The translations under genes were made by a program, and so were the position numbers. Under the pieces are notes generated by a model. That model was given only the letters and a program-made list of their open reading frames with translations. It did no database searches and was not told where the DNA came from. From assembly GCF_003576645.1 (NCBI RefSeq), contig NC_044916.1:31340091-31404090 (forward strand): DNA of 64,000 nt. Direction: 5' to 3'. Of the stretch, positions 13,701 through 24,187 are shown piece after piece. This stretch comes from Ipomoea triloba. Taxonomy: Eukaryota > Streptophyta > Magnoliopsida > Solanales > Convolvulaceae. Within the stretch, counting starts at the first letter, position 1; each line of letters starts with the position of its first letter.

Positions 13701-15689
13701 TGGAACAATCGAAATATATGTTTTATCTCCAAACGCCTTTTTAAATCCTCACAAGCAAACAAACAAAAAACCCTAAAATCAAACCCCAAATTCTACCATC
13801 CGGCACAGATCAATATACATACATTCAAATCCGTATCTACACGAATACACGCATATGGTAGGATGGACAAAGAAAATGGTGAAAGAATTGCAGTTTGGGT
13901 TGGATCGGGTTTTTAGCGTGCAAAAGATTTGAACATTAAGAAGGAGAGGGATGAGAAAATCTGTAATGAAACCCCTAAATTCTGTATCGAGAAAAAGGGG
14001 ACTCCGATCTGATCGGGAAGGGGAATGAATGGAAAACCTTTCTGCTCTTGTTCGTTTTTTCCGTAAATTTCAGCAGATCTCCCTCCTGCCTACTCTTTCC
14101 TCCGGTGTATTTTTTTCCGTTGGTTACCTTCTTTTCTTTCTTTTTTTTTAATTTTATTATTATTTTCGAGCAGATCTCATCTACGGCCTGTTTTGTTTTC
14201 TCTTCCCTCCTGTGCATTTTCCGTTATAGTTACCTACTTTTCTTTTGCCTTTTTATTACGTCATAAATTAGGAAAACCAAAAACAAACTGCTGGTATTTA
14301 ATTTTAACAAATAAAACCGTAACCTAAGAAAACACGACGACTATAGAGTGAATTTCACTCGTTTCTAGTCACATAATGAAACAATTTGGCACAATTCAAC
14401 CAACTTAATCAAATTTGACAAGTAAAATGAGACAAAAGAAATATATTTTAACTACAAAATATTAGATGTCACACATTATATAATCTCGTAAAAAACGTAT
14501 TCATTATTTTATTGATAAAAGTAGAACACGTGCACAACCACCAAACTAAATGTGACATGAGTAATTGATTGAAAAATTATCAATTGTAGAATGTCTAAAT
14601 AGTCCAATTATATTTTTTGTCAAGTTTTAGTGCTTTAATAATTAATATATTTTGTTTTATACAACAGAAGAAAGTACCAAAATAATTAAGTGTATAATTA
14701 CAAAAAATATAAGTCAAGTAACTCCAACTAGATCATTGACATTGGCAATCAATAAGATAAACTCTTTTAGATGGTTATTCAAAAAGTTGTAAATTCAAAA
14801 TGCAAGAAACACGACACGTTTTTAGTCATTATGCACATCAATTAGATTCCTTGTATATGTGTTTAATTACGAAAATCCAGTCTCTACAATTCTATAAAGC
14901 ATGAATAATATAAACTCCATAATGTGACCAAAAGGTTATCAGTTCTCACCCATTAACTTTTCCTTGTATTCGTGTGGTTGCAACGATAAAGTCTGTGTCT
15001 ACCTTAATTTGTCTATACCTCTTATTCCAATGCATCAAAAACCCATGATAGATCCCAAAGCTCATATGTGATGCTAGTGCTTACACTTATCCCAAAAGTT
15101 CAATTGTTTTACTCAACATATATTGATGAATTGTTTAATTTTCTATTTAGACTTTTTATCTCAATAAAATAAATATAAAATCATTAGTAACTTCACTCAT
15201 AATTATCTTTTATCAATATCTAATAACTCACATGGTTCCACCTTAACTATATATGTATCTACTCAATCATCTATGAATATATAGTACTTACCTACTTACA
15301 TTGATTACCACATGTATATACACCTTATATCTAGTTATACAAACATTTACACTGTAAGTATGTAACTATCTACTATACCACCACTATTTATTTACCTTAA
15401 CACGCATAGCCTAGTTATTCCTACAACCACAACCACACACTAGTATTGTTAAAGTTATTTTTTTAATATGTTTTTCTATTATATGGTGATTTAAAAAACA
15501 GTAATTAAATTTGAACATCTTTTATATAGTTTTCTTTTAAAAAAATGGAAATTTACAAATTCTTTAAAAAAACTACATATTGGAGGAACACGGGTATTCA
15601 AATGTCATCCTATATTCTGATTCACAAACCCTCTACCTAAACTTACATTTAGGGGTTAACTTTCGCTTATATGTTGGGCATGTCATTCA

Positions 15690-15847
15690 GTTTTGTTTGC
15701 AGCTAAGCTAATTAGTTATATTCCACATTGTTATGTTAGTTTGATGCTAATTGGGCAGCCCATGCATTAGCTGAGGAGGGTGTTATTACCGATCGCTCTA
15801 TTTGGAGATATTCTCCACCTTCGTATATGAACTCTTTGGTGTCATAA
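15690..15847 (+). pseudogene. LINE RNase H (RVT_3-type) C-terminal relic
   Basis: The frame read from about 15741 gives DANWAAHALAEEG, then WRYSPPSYMNSLVS and a stop. ANxxAHALA followed by a PP(S/F)-rich tail is typical of the RNase H-like domain ending plant non-LTR retrotransposons. A stop precedes the DANW motif in the same frame, so this is a dead fragment. Short A-rich sequence follows at about 15880-15915. Confidence 0.5.
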
Positions 15848-16989
15848 TATATCTTTGGCTTTGTTGGCTTTCAAACAAAAACAAAAACAAACTATACATT
15901 GAAAAAAAAAAAAAGTAAAGTGCGATTTTGAATTATAATTTTATAATGAAAATAATGAAAATTTATATTTTCGCTTCCAATAACGAATTTTTAAACCCCA
16001 AAAAAAAAACATACAAAAAAGAGAAAAAAAAACAATAGACAAATTAATTAAAGAGAAAAGAAAGAAATGTACCTTGAAATATCTATTATTTTCCTCCTTT
16101 GCCCAGATGTCTTCATCATCAGCGTCATATATCATCACCACCATCTTTGACTAAGCTCTTATTATTGCCACCTTTAACATAACATATTAACACTAGCATC
16201 ATCTCTGAGCAAATATAGGAGTATTTGAATTAAATAATATAATATTATAAATAAAATTGAGAAATTATGTACGTGTTAACTAAATAGTTTGCTAGATGAG
16301 TAACATGTTGCCATTGCAATATGAGCTTAACCATTATTTCATGGTAAATGAGGGTATTTAGGCTTTTGTTTTCTTTTTAGTTTGACAAAAATAAGGAGTG
16401 ATAAAAATAAATAAAAAGATTTAACAGTTTTCACACATATGATTCTTTATTTTTATCTTAACTACTTTTAATTTCAATTTTAAAATATTTACATGATCAA
16501 ACTCCACCGACAAATGAATAATGATGGTATGATTAATTACAAAAGTTGTTTTAAGCACTTTGTTATTACCTTTATAATTTACAAGTATGACTTTGGCAAA
16601 CCATTCATCTCTTTATCTATGATCGATCTTATCTCTTAGCTTGTCCATTCCATTATTATTAAAATTGTAGATAAATTAATCACAATATTGATCTCTTTAT
16701 TATTATGTAAAACAAGTCAATAATAGTGCAATTAGTTATTGATTACAATTAAATATTGTTGAATAGTACATGGAGTGATAGATATGTTTAGTTACTAACA
16801 AATGCATTCGAAACCATAAAGTATGAGGATGGTTTTTGTAAATATGACAAGCATTAAAGAAGACATTGAATTATTTGAAAAAGGTGATTAAGGGTTTGAA
16901 TGTTATTTCATACTTTTAAAGTTTATGTAACTCTCATTTTTCAGTAGCAATGCAATCTTCATTGGTGTCTTTGATAGCGCCACCCTCAA

Positions 16990-17063
16990 CCTTCCTAAAA
17001 TGAATTTCAATGCAACAATATGTCCTCCTTCCTAAAATGAATTTCAATGCAACAATATGTCCT
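16990..17063. repeat. Perfect 37-bp tandem duplication
   Basis: 16990-17026 and 17027-17063 are identical: both start CCTTCCTAAAATGAATTTCA and end with ATATGTCCT. It lies just upstream of a LINE RNase H relic. Confidence 0.9.
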
Positions 17064-17180
17064 AGTTCGGGGGAGCTAGGTTAGCTTTGCAATAGTGGTG
17101 ATCAATGGAGATAGGATTTTTATTGTAGCGGCTTGGAGGGATCGTTTTCAGTGTCTATGGATCATTCATTATTAGCATAA

Positions 17181-17345
17181 GCATTGACATGCGAAGAAGC
17201 ATTGTCTTGGTTAAAAAATAAAGGTCTCGATATTGTCATTATGGAATCCGATTGAGTCAATATAGTTCAACGCATCAATCGTGCTAATTTTGATTCTTCT
17301 TATGTTGGTTTGATAGTAAAAACTTGTATTGTGTTGATTGCTATT
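17181..17345 (+). pseudogene. LINE RNase H (RVT_3-type) relic
   Basis: Translation from about 17181 gives ALTCEEALSWLKNKGLDIVI, then MESD, a stop, and NFDSSYVGLIVKTC. EALSWLKxxG…VxxESD and SSYxGLIVxDC are characteristic of the RNase H-like domain of plant non-LTR elements. The in-frame stop after MESD shows it is inactive. It represents an earlier part of the domain than the relic at 15690-15847. Confidence 0.55.
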
Positions 17346-17530
17346 GTTGGTAACATTTTTACAATGGATGTTAGGAGGTCGACTAACTATTTAACCCATA
17401 TTCTGGCTATGAATTACAAAGGGCATATACCAACTTAAAAATAAAAAATAAAAATGGTCCGGTCACCGGAAAAAGCCCGGATCTGGTGACGAACTTATTA
17501 TTTAAAAAAAATAAAATCACAGAGACGTAG

Positions 17531-17666
17531 GTGGGACTTGCATCTCATGTATAATACATCAGATGCAAGTCCCACTTGCGTTTGAGATCAATATTTGAGG
17601 AAAAAAAATACAAATGTATGTGGGACGTGCGTTTCCCATGTATAATAACATGAAACACATGTCCCA
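17531..17666. repeat. Two related short hairpins
   Basis: First hairpin: arms 17531-17545 (GTGGGACTTGCATCT) and 17561-17575 are perfect reverse complements around a 15-base loop. Second: arms at about 17621-17635 (TGGGACGTGCGTTTC) and 17652-17666 pair with two transition mismatches. Loops are similar (CATGTATAAT…), so these are two copies of one hairpin unit about 90 bp apart. Confidence 0.75.
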
Positions 17667-18228
17667 AACGCTCTTTTCCCATTTTAGTCAAAGTTTCAAA
17701 ATCTTTTCATTTTTGTCAACAAATCTAATTTTATTTTCGTTTTAATCTTTGACCCAATAATATTAACTATGTAATTAAATAACGTTGAAAATTGACCTCG
17801 ACTCCAATCCCAATATGAGCTATTACAATTTTTAAACAAATTAGACAAGTTTTTTCAAAACGGAATGAAGACAAGTAACCGGGAAAGTTAAATCACAAAT
17901 GTTATATCGGAAGATGGTGATGATGTCGTGGTGAGTAACAATACCCCTTATTTATAGTGTCAGAAACCCCCCAATGGGCAAAATCAAGTGAGTTTCATAC
18001 TCTAAAGGTCTTCACCCATATATATGTCCAAGTTTTACATAGCCACGTCTCACAACTTTTACCACACGCTTATATCGGCACCCACTATGTTTCTCACACA
18101 TAGGGCAAATTTTGGTCATGCCTAACTAAGCATGGGCACATGTGCGATATGGTTGGTGGTAAGACTATGAGGTGCACAAGAAGCTCGTGTTGGGGCTTAA
18201 TGCCTCCACGACCTTGTTGTTATCTCCG

Positions 18229-18452
18229 ACTATGCACAACCACACCGTCACCACTCTCGACCAAGATTGGCCACATCGTATCCCGCAATAGGGCACATGG
18301 TACATGTTGGGTCCTCATATGACTCCAACGCTTCATTTCTCATTTCTTTGGTTATGCATAACCCCATCGCCACAACTCTTGACCACACATAGCCAATATC
18401 AGTTGTGCTGTAGCCAACAATAGGCCACGAGGCACATAGCGGTCCCCGCGTA
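18229..18452. repeat. Diverged ~100-120 bp tandem repeat, two copies
   Basis: Two blocks (about 18229-18331 and 18352-18452) share an order of similar phrases: TATGCA(C/T)AACC…, C(T)CTCGACCA/CTTGACCAC, (A)ATAGGGCACA/ATAGGCCACG, and CTCCAACGC at the end. They are clearly related but diverged. Small ORFs over this stretch resemble no protein I know. Confidence 0.45.
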
Positions 18453-19218
18453 GCTCCAACGCCCCCACCCCATCCTTTTTTACACCATTACCCCCTTGAC
18501 TCCAACATAGCCATACTTTGACCTCAAAATATTTGCATCCCAACCACTTGGATATCAACTCATGTCTCACTTCAAATCCCATAATCTCAATATTATATCA
18601 TAACCCCCTAAACTTTCCGTATCGTCCTACTTTATATCTCATCCCTCTAACATTTATATCTTAACCCCCTAAACTTTTTGACTTGTCCCACTTTACACCA
18701 CAAACTTTATTTTCTTCATATCTAAGGCTCCCAAAACCTTGATCATAAGTTGCATTTATCTCTTGGACTCAATTCATTCTCATATATCTACTTCATCACT
18801 ATATTAATATTAAATTCAGACCACTTTTCATCACTAACTATACATCTATAATTTCAATGCATTGTGATTTCAACTATTGAATACATTGTAGTGGAACAAT
18901 TTATAATTTTAATTGAACAAATTTCAATTAAATTCATAAAAATTCATTGAAAACAACACGATTAGAGTGGATTAACAACTCTCAATAGTAACCTAGGTGG
19001 GGTCATACCGGAATTTAAACAAACTAGAGTCCTACAAAGTACAAACGCAAAAAATTTGGCGAAAAAAAAATAAAATGAAAAATACAATATTTGCCGTAAC
19101 TGACATGGGAAAACGACAAATGATGCACACGCTGAAGAAGCCACACCCCCGCGCGGGGGGTGCTTTTCGGCGCGTCACTCCTTGAGGGTCTCTCACGCGA
19201 CTGTCCTCCGGAGATAAA

Positions 19219-21595
19219 ATGTTGGCGACGGAGTTAGCTCCGAAGGCGATGTGTGAAAGCAAAGGCCCAATCTTCGGCGGGGCTGAGCCGATAGATGGGG
19301 ATGTGGTGGATGCAATTCAGAGCAGAGTGAAGAAGAAGAGGAAGAAGAGAAAGAAGAAAGAGGAGAGCGAAAGCGGCACTTCTTCAAATTCAATGGATCC
19401 CCTTGAGGTATTTGGCACAGACATCATGCTGATGATTCTGAGCCATCTTGACGCACGCAGCGTGGCACTATCTCTCCTTGTCTCCCGCCGCTGGAATGGA
19501 GTTGCTTCCAGCGACACCATTTGGGGCCCCAAGGTTTTCCTTCTCCACGCTTTTGCTTCATCATGTATGGATTCTTGATTTCTTTTAGTTGCTTGTTTGA
19601 GTTTTCTTGAGAATTTGGGAATTGAGTCTGTTTCGGAGTCAATAATTGTTTATAATTTCTTCAATGTATTGCAATGCGTGAAGACTTTGAGAACTGTGGT
19701 AATTTTTATAGTGAATTTTAGTTGTTTTACAACTTTCGTTGTTCTGCTCAGCTTATTTGCTTCTCTATTTGTTTTGATTTTTACATTGAGCTTGGAAATT
19801 GGGTCTGTAATACGGACTTATTTTAGAAATTGAGCGAGGAAATTGGGACTGAGTTTAATAAGGAATTTGAGAATGGGTTTGTTTAACATAGTTTCTATGT
19901 GAAAATTTTATGAATTCTATTGCTTTTCAATGATGGATTGCTTTCATCTAACCACTGGTAGCTGTGTGTTCAAGTTCATTCCTAATTCCAACTTCCAAAT
20001 TCTCTAATTCACTTCATATTGTGGCAAAAGCATTGTAAACAATCTTATTTGGTTCTTTTAGAGCAGTTAATTTTTTTCCCAAGTATGAATGTACAATAGA
20101 AGGGATGAGATTTGAACCCAGACCAAAGACCTGAGAAAAGCCTCAAACCCTTTTTGTTGTCTAGCTGTTGATTTGATGGACATGTTCTTTTAGATTATTC
20201 CCAATTTCAGTGTTCTATTCATTTGAGTTGGTTACAGCTCCTAGTCTTCTATGTGGACCATTTTGTATAATTGATCTTTGCTGTGTTTCCTTAACAATGA
20301 TTCAATGAATTTTAGAAATTGAACTCTCAAAGTTATGAAGAAGGGTTTTCAGATTCTTGGTAATTAGGATCCATTTGTCTCTGAATATCTTAATTCCTGT
20401 TCTCTCTCTCCCTCCTCCTGACTGGAACCCCAAACCAATCATTAGAAAGCCAGTTGTTTTGAACAGTATGCTTTTGAATGTTCCAAATGTTTTGTCTGTT
20501 AACCATATGATATAATGATAATGATGCAAGACATGTTCGTTTTTCTACTTCTAGATGCGTTTTAGTTACAGATGCAACAAAATATAACTTGTGCTACTTT
20601 CCAACATTTTTCATACTTTGTAGTGTGAGGAATTATGGCTTGGAAAAGCACATATACCTCGTATATCAAAGCTTCGGGGACTTGCAAAGTTGGCTGTTTA
20701 CTCTTTGGCAGTTGTGGATGGCAAACGTGTGAGTAATAACAAACTCCCCTCCCCCCTCTCTATTTGTTCCTCTACCTGGCTACTTGCCAGTTATTAATTC
20801 AAATGTGTTCATTCCAGGCTCGAATAATGAGGGATGACCTTTGTGATCATGCTTGGGAATTTCATTTTACTGAGGTACGCTATAAGATGAAGGCATTACT
20901 ATTTTCTCTTATCATTGGCCATGCATAAATTTGCTATTATTTTACAAAAAATTTAACCAAGATAGAAAACTTCGACAGATTTACAGTCCCTTTTCTTTTA
21001 CTTCAGATCGATTTTTTTTTGACTTCTCCAATCTTTTCCTGTCACTAATCTCTTTATATTTCTAACACACCTACTTCTGCTATTGTTCACTGTGCCTCAG
21101 CCCTCAGCCCTCATGATAATGTCTTAATTGTCAATATTAGAGTGGACTTTTACTATTTAATCAGGTTTCTCTCCTTGTAGAGATCACTGCATTGAGGCCG
21201 GTTGCATCTAGCACATTTTCATAGGGGACCTATCTGGTTATCTGACTGAACCTCATTTCTCTCAGGCTGCTCCAGAATTTTGGCGAAATCTTGACCCATA
21301 CTGGAATGGCACGGGACCTCCCTTGCGTCGCTATTTCCATCCAGATGGAAGCCAAACTGCAGATCCACATGACCAGTTATGGGGCGGCCATGAGGCCTGC
21401 TACTGTGTAGTAACAAGCTACCTGGCTAATGACAAGATAAGACAACACTATGTGAGGGTTAACAGGTGGCCCCAACTATACGTGTCAAGGAAGCTGGATT
21501 GGAGGTGGGAGATGTCCAACAAGCTATGCATCTACACCAGCATTCCTGATCCTGATAAACCGGATGGGACTGGCCCTCTATTCCCAGTTTTCTAA
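19219..21595 (+). CDS. F-box protein, four exons
   Basis: F-box proteins are substrate adaptors of SCF ubiquitin ligases through SKP1 binding. Exons 19219-19533, 20624-20728, 20818-20874, 21266-21595 join in frame (105, 35, 19 and 109 codons plus stop), about 268 aa. Residues about 35-50 are a Lys/Arg-rich tract (VKKKRKKRKKKEE) that may be a nuclear signal. The F-box is at about residues 60-105 (DIMLMILSHLDARSVALSLL, VSRRWNGVASSDTIW). The C-terminus is aromatic and conserved-looking (PEFWRNLDPYWNGTGPPLRR; HYVRVNRWPQLYVSRKLDWR) without LRR, kelch or WD repeats. The first ATG in the frame was chosen. I recognise the class but not the specific family member or substrate. Confidence 0.85.
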
Positions 21596-21885
21596 CTGCA
21601 GTACGCCTAATCGGCTTGTTTTGTCTGTTGTAGGATAAAGGAAAGTCAAAATCTTCCTGTTTTGATGTTTGAAGTGGAAGTGTTTGTATAATGTGCTAAA
21701 GCAATGGATTCCGTGTCTGATGCTAGTTAGAATACGGAGTATTTTGCACCACTCAAGTTCCAAAACTTGATGAGTGATATAAATCATAAAGATTCAAAAA
21801 TTCGAACTTGAGTTGATATCAAAATTTTGATTTGCTTCTAATTATTGTGCTTTCGTAGCTTTTAAACAATGAAGGCATCCACATT

Positions 21886-22075
21886 GGGCTCGTTTGGTTC
21901 GCAGAAAATATTTGAAGGGAAGTGTAAGTGAAATTCCGTAGAAAAGTAGTTACCAGGAAGATAAATTATGTTGTTTGGTTGGTGGAAAAGAAGTTGCTGG
22001 GAAAATAAATTATGTTGTTTGGTTGGATTTAAAATGGTAAGGAATAATGTGTATAAAGACCTAAAAGCCCCCTAC

Positions 22076-22109
<34 letters not shown>

Positions 22110-22745
22110 AACCTAATCCAGTGAACCACAAGCCCACAAACCATTTTATTCTTATTTCAATTTGGGCCCTATAATGAAGAAACCTAATGGTATAAACGCC
22201 GGAAATTTCCAAGTAAACAAATCAATTTCATTCTTCATTTTTCACTCATTGGTCGAAGCAGTCAGCAGTGCAAGAGAGGCAGCGGCGGCGAGGGCAAGCG
22301 GCGACTAGCGAGGCGGCGATGCGGAGGCGAAGGCAAAGGCGCGGCGATGTGGATGCGGAGGCGGAGGCGCAGAGCTGAGGCGGCGATTGGCGAGGTGAGT
22401 GCGGCTAGGCAGAGGCAGAGGCAACCGGCAGCGACCGGAGGCGGCGACTGGCGTTTGTTGTTGTGCTATCTTTGCAGTTTGCAGTTCGCAGGGCGGAAGA
22501 AAACGGGAGGAGGAAGAAGAAAATGGAAGGGCAAAATAGTCTTCCTAGGTCAATAATTGTTCCCAACAGACATGGAAAACAAAATCCGAGAGTATAGTTC
22601 AGATTTTCTTTTCCTCATTCTTGAGGAACTCATTTTCCACTGGAATACAAGTTCCACTGAACCAAACACAGGAACTGACCATTTTCCTTGATTTGAAGGA
22701 AAATCTTTTCCTTGGAAGTATACTTCCTGCGAACCAAACATAGCC
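21886..22745. mobile_element. Candidate non-autonomous DNA transposon with ~19-bp TIRs
   Basis: The left end GGGCTCGTTTGGTTCGCAG (21886-21904) matches, as reverse complement, the right end CTGCGAACCAAACATAGCC (22727-22745) except for four positions near the tip. Both flanks continue with GGAAxxxTTCC-like sequence. The interior contains an (ATT)n tract and a GC-rich GGCGGCGA-type stretch (22270-22460) that creates a spurious Arg-rich ORF. The ends resemble PIF/Harbinger-type MITEs, but I see no clean target duplication. Confidence 0.55.
22076..22110. repeat. (ATT)n microsatellite
   Basis: About eleven consecutive ATT units; a likely polymorphic simple repeat inside the candidate transposon. 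Confidence 0.95.
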
Positions 22746-22800
22746 TTAGAGCAAGCTCAACAGTTTGGGCTTTTTCTTAGATTTATTTATTTTTAAGATC

Positions 22801-23318
22801 GAGTTAATACCCAATATAGTCATTGACTATAGTGGTTTTACTCTATTTAGTTCTAAATGACTTTTTGTGCTCAATTTAGTCTTCGACTTTGATAGTTTTA
22901 TCCAATTTAGTCCTTTGTTAAAAATTATGTTAGCGGACGGTTAGAAATAAGGTCCTAATGATAATTTATTATCCTTCATCCCATTTGGGATGAACATTCT
23001 TCTTCCCCTTATTAAGATCCATGCAGAAATGTAAATCTTTTATTCTGTATTTATTTATTTAGGGTTGATGTTCATTTGGTACAAAAATTTACATTTCTGT
23101 GTTGATCTTAATAAGGGGAAGAAAAATGAACCATCCCAAATGAGATGAAGGATAAGAAATTACCATTAGGACCCTATTTTTAACGGCCAACTAACAGAAT
23201 TTTTAACAAAGGACTAAATTGGGTAAAACCATCAAAGTCAAGGAGTAAATTGAGCACAAAAGGTCATTTAGGACTAAATTGAGTAAAACCACTATAGTCA
23301 AGGACTATGTATTAACTC
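22801..23318. mobile_element. Long fold-back element, Mutator-like MITE
   Basis: The first and last ~230 bp are imperfect inverted copies: GAGTTAATAC… at 22801 and …GTATTAACTC at 23318, with arms carrying 'AATTTAGTC' and 'GACTAAATT' phrases and the palindromic AATAAGGGGAAGA/TCTTCCCCTTATT. Flanks are TTTTAAGATC (22791-22800) and TTTTATGATC (23319-23328), a 10-bp direct repeat with one mismatch. Long TIRs plus 9-10 bp duplication fit Mutator-like elements. No transposase ORF. Confidence 0.8.
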
Positions 23319-23347
23319 TTTTATGATCCAACAAGGGAGAATTTGAT

Positions 23348-23762
23348 ATTTGCATGAAAGGACAATATCCGCGTGAGTGCTTGGAACCGAGGCAGTGGGG
23401 GTTTGAACCCAGTTATAGTACCTGTGTTCTAGTCCATTTTGAAGAATACCCATACCGCAATTTACCTCTACCAAACTAACCAAAGCCTCGGGGCAGAAGT
23501 GGGAGAGGGTCTCAAAAACAACCTAAATCCCCAGAAATGTAACCAGTATGCGTCNATTTGCATGAAAGGACAATATCCGCGTGAGTGCTTGGAACCGAGG
23601 CAGTGGGGGTTTGAACCCAGTTATAGTACCTGTGTTCTAGTCCATTTTGAAGAATACCCATACCGCAATTTACCTCTACCAAACTAACCAAAGCCTCGGG
23701 GCAGAAGTGGGAGAGGGTCTCAAAAACAACCTAAATCCCCAGAAATGTAACCAGTATGCGTC
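23348..23762. repeat. 207-bp perfect duplication around a single N (likely assembly artefact)
   Basis: 23348-23554 and 23556-23762 read identically over 207 bp; only the N at 23555 separates them. An exact repeat abutting one N is the expected result of joining two contigs whose overlapping ends were not merged. Confidence 0.9.
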
Positions 23763-24187
23763 CTGTCTTGCTTGATAACACAACCTAAATCACCAGGGCC
23801 ATCAAAATGCACGAGGAATATGTTGTTTTAAAATGAGTAGGCAACTAACCGGAAAACCTTAAAAGTGGCAAGGCCAGGGTCAATCCAATTTAGTTCACTT
23901 TAAATTCTCATAAACCAAAAAAAAAGTCCAGAAAATCATGTATGGTAGTGACTCATACTCATTACATAAAATGATCTCCGGTAAGAAGAGTATATTTATG
24001 CTCCCAAATCTCATGAGAATACGTTAAATTATTTTAAAAGAAAACTACACGGTTCATGGTTGTTTTGAACAATTTGGACACAAGTCGAAGGTACATTATT
24101 ACTTGCGCACCCAAAGACAGCACAAACTTCAATGACTGGAAAAAGTTTGCTGTTGCTTCTGCAAATCCAGCAGGATAATATAAGATC

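Larger units (their letters stand above)
13701..18960. other. Intergenic: BLISTER 5' side and degenerate repeat DNA
   Basis: About 13,701-14,250 is pyrimidine-rich on the plus strand and probably holds the BLISTER 5' UTR and promoter. The rest is AT-rich with no convincing gene; recognisable items (LINE RNase H relics, a 37-bp tandem duplication, hairpins, a diverged repeat) are listed separately. Confidence 0.5.

Noticed and set aside
22347..22556. Arg/Gly-rich ORF in a GC-rich stretch
   Set aside because: Low-complexity translation of GGCGGCGA repeats within a candidate transposon.
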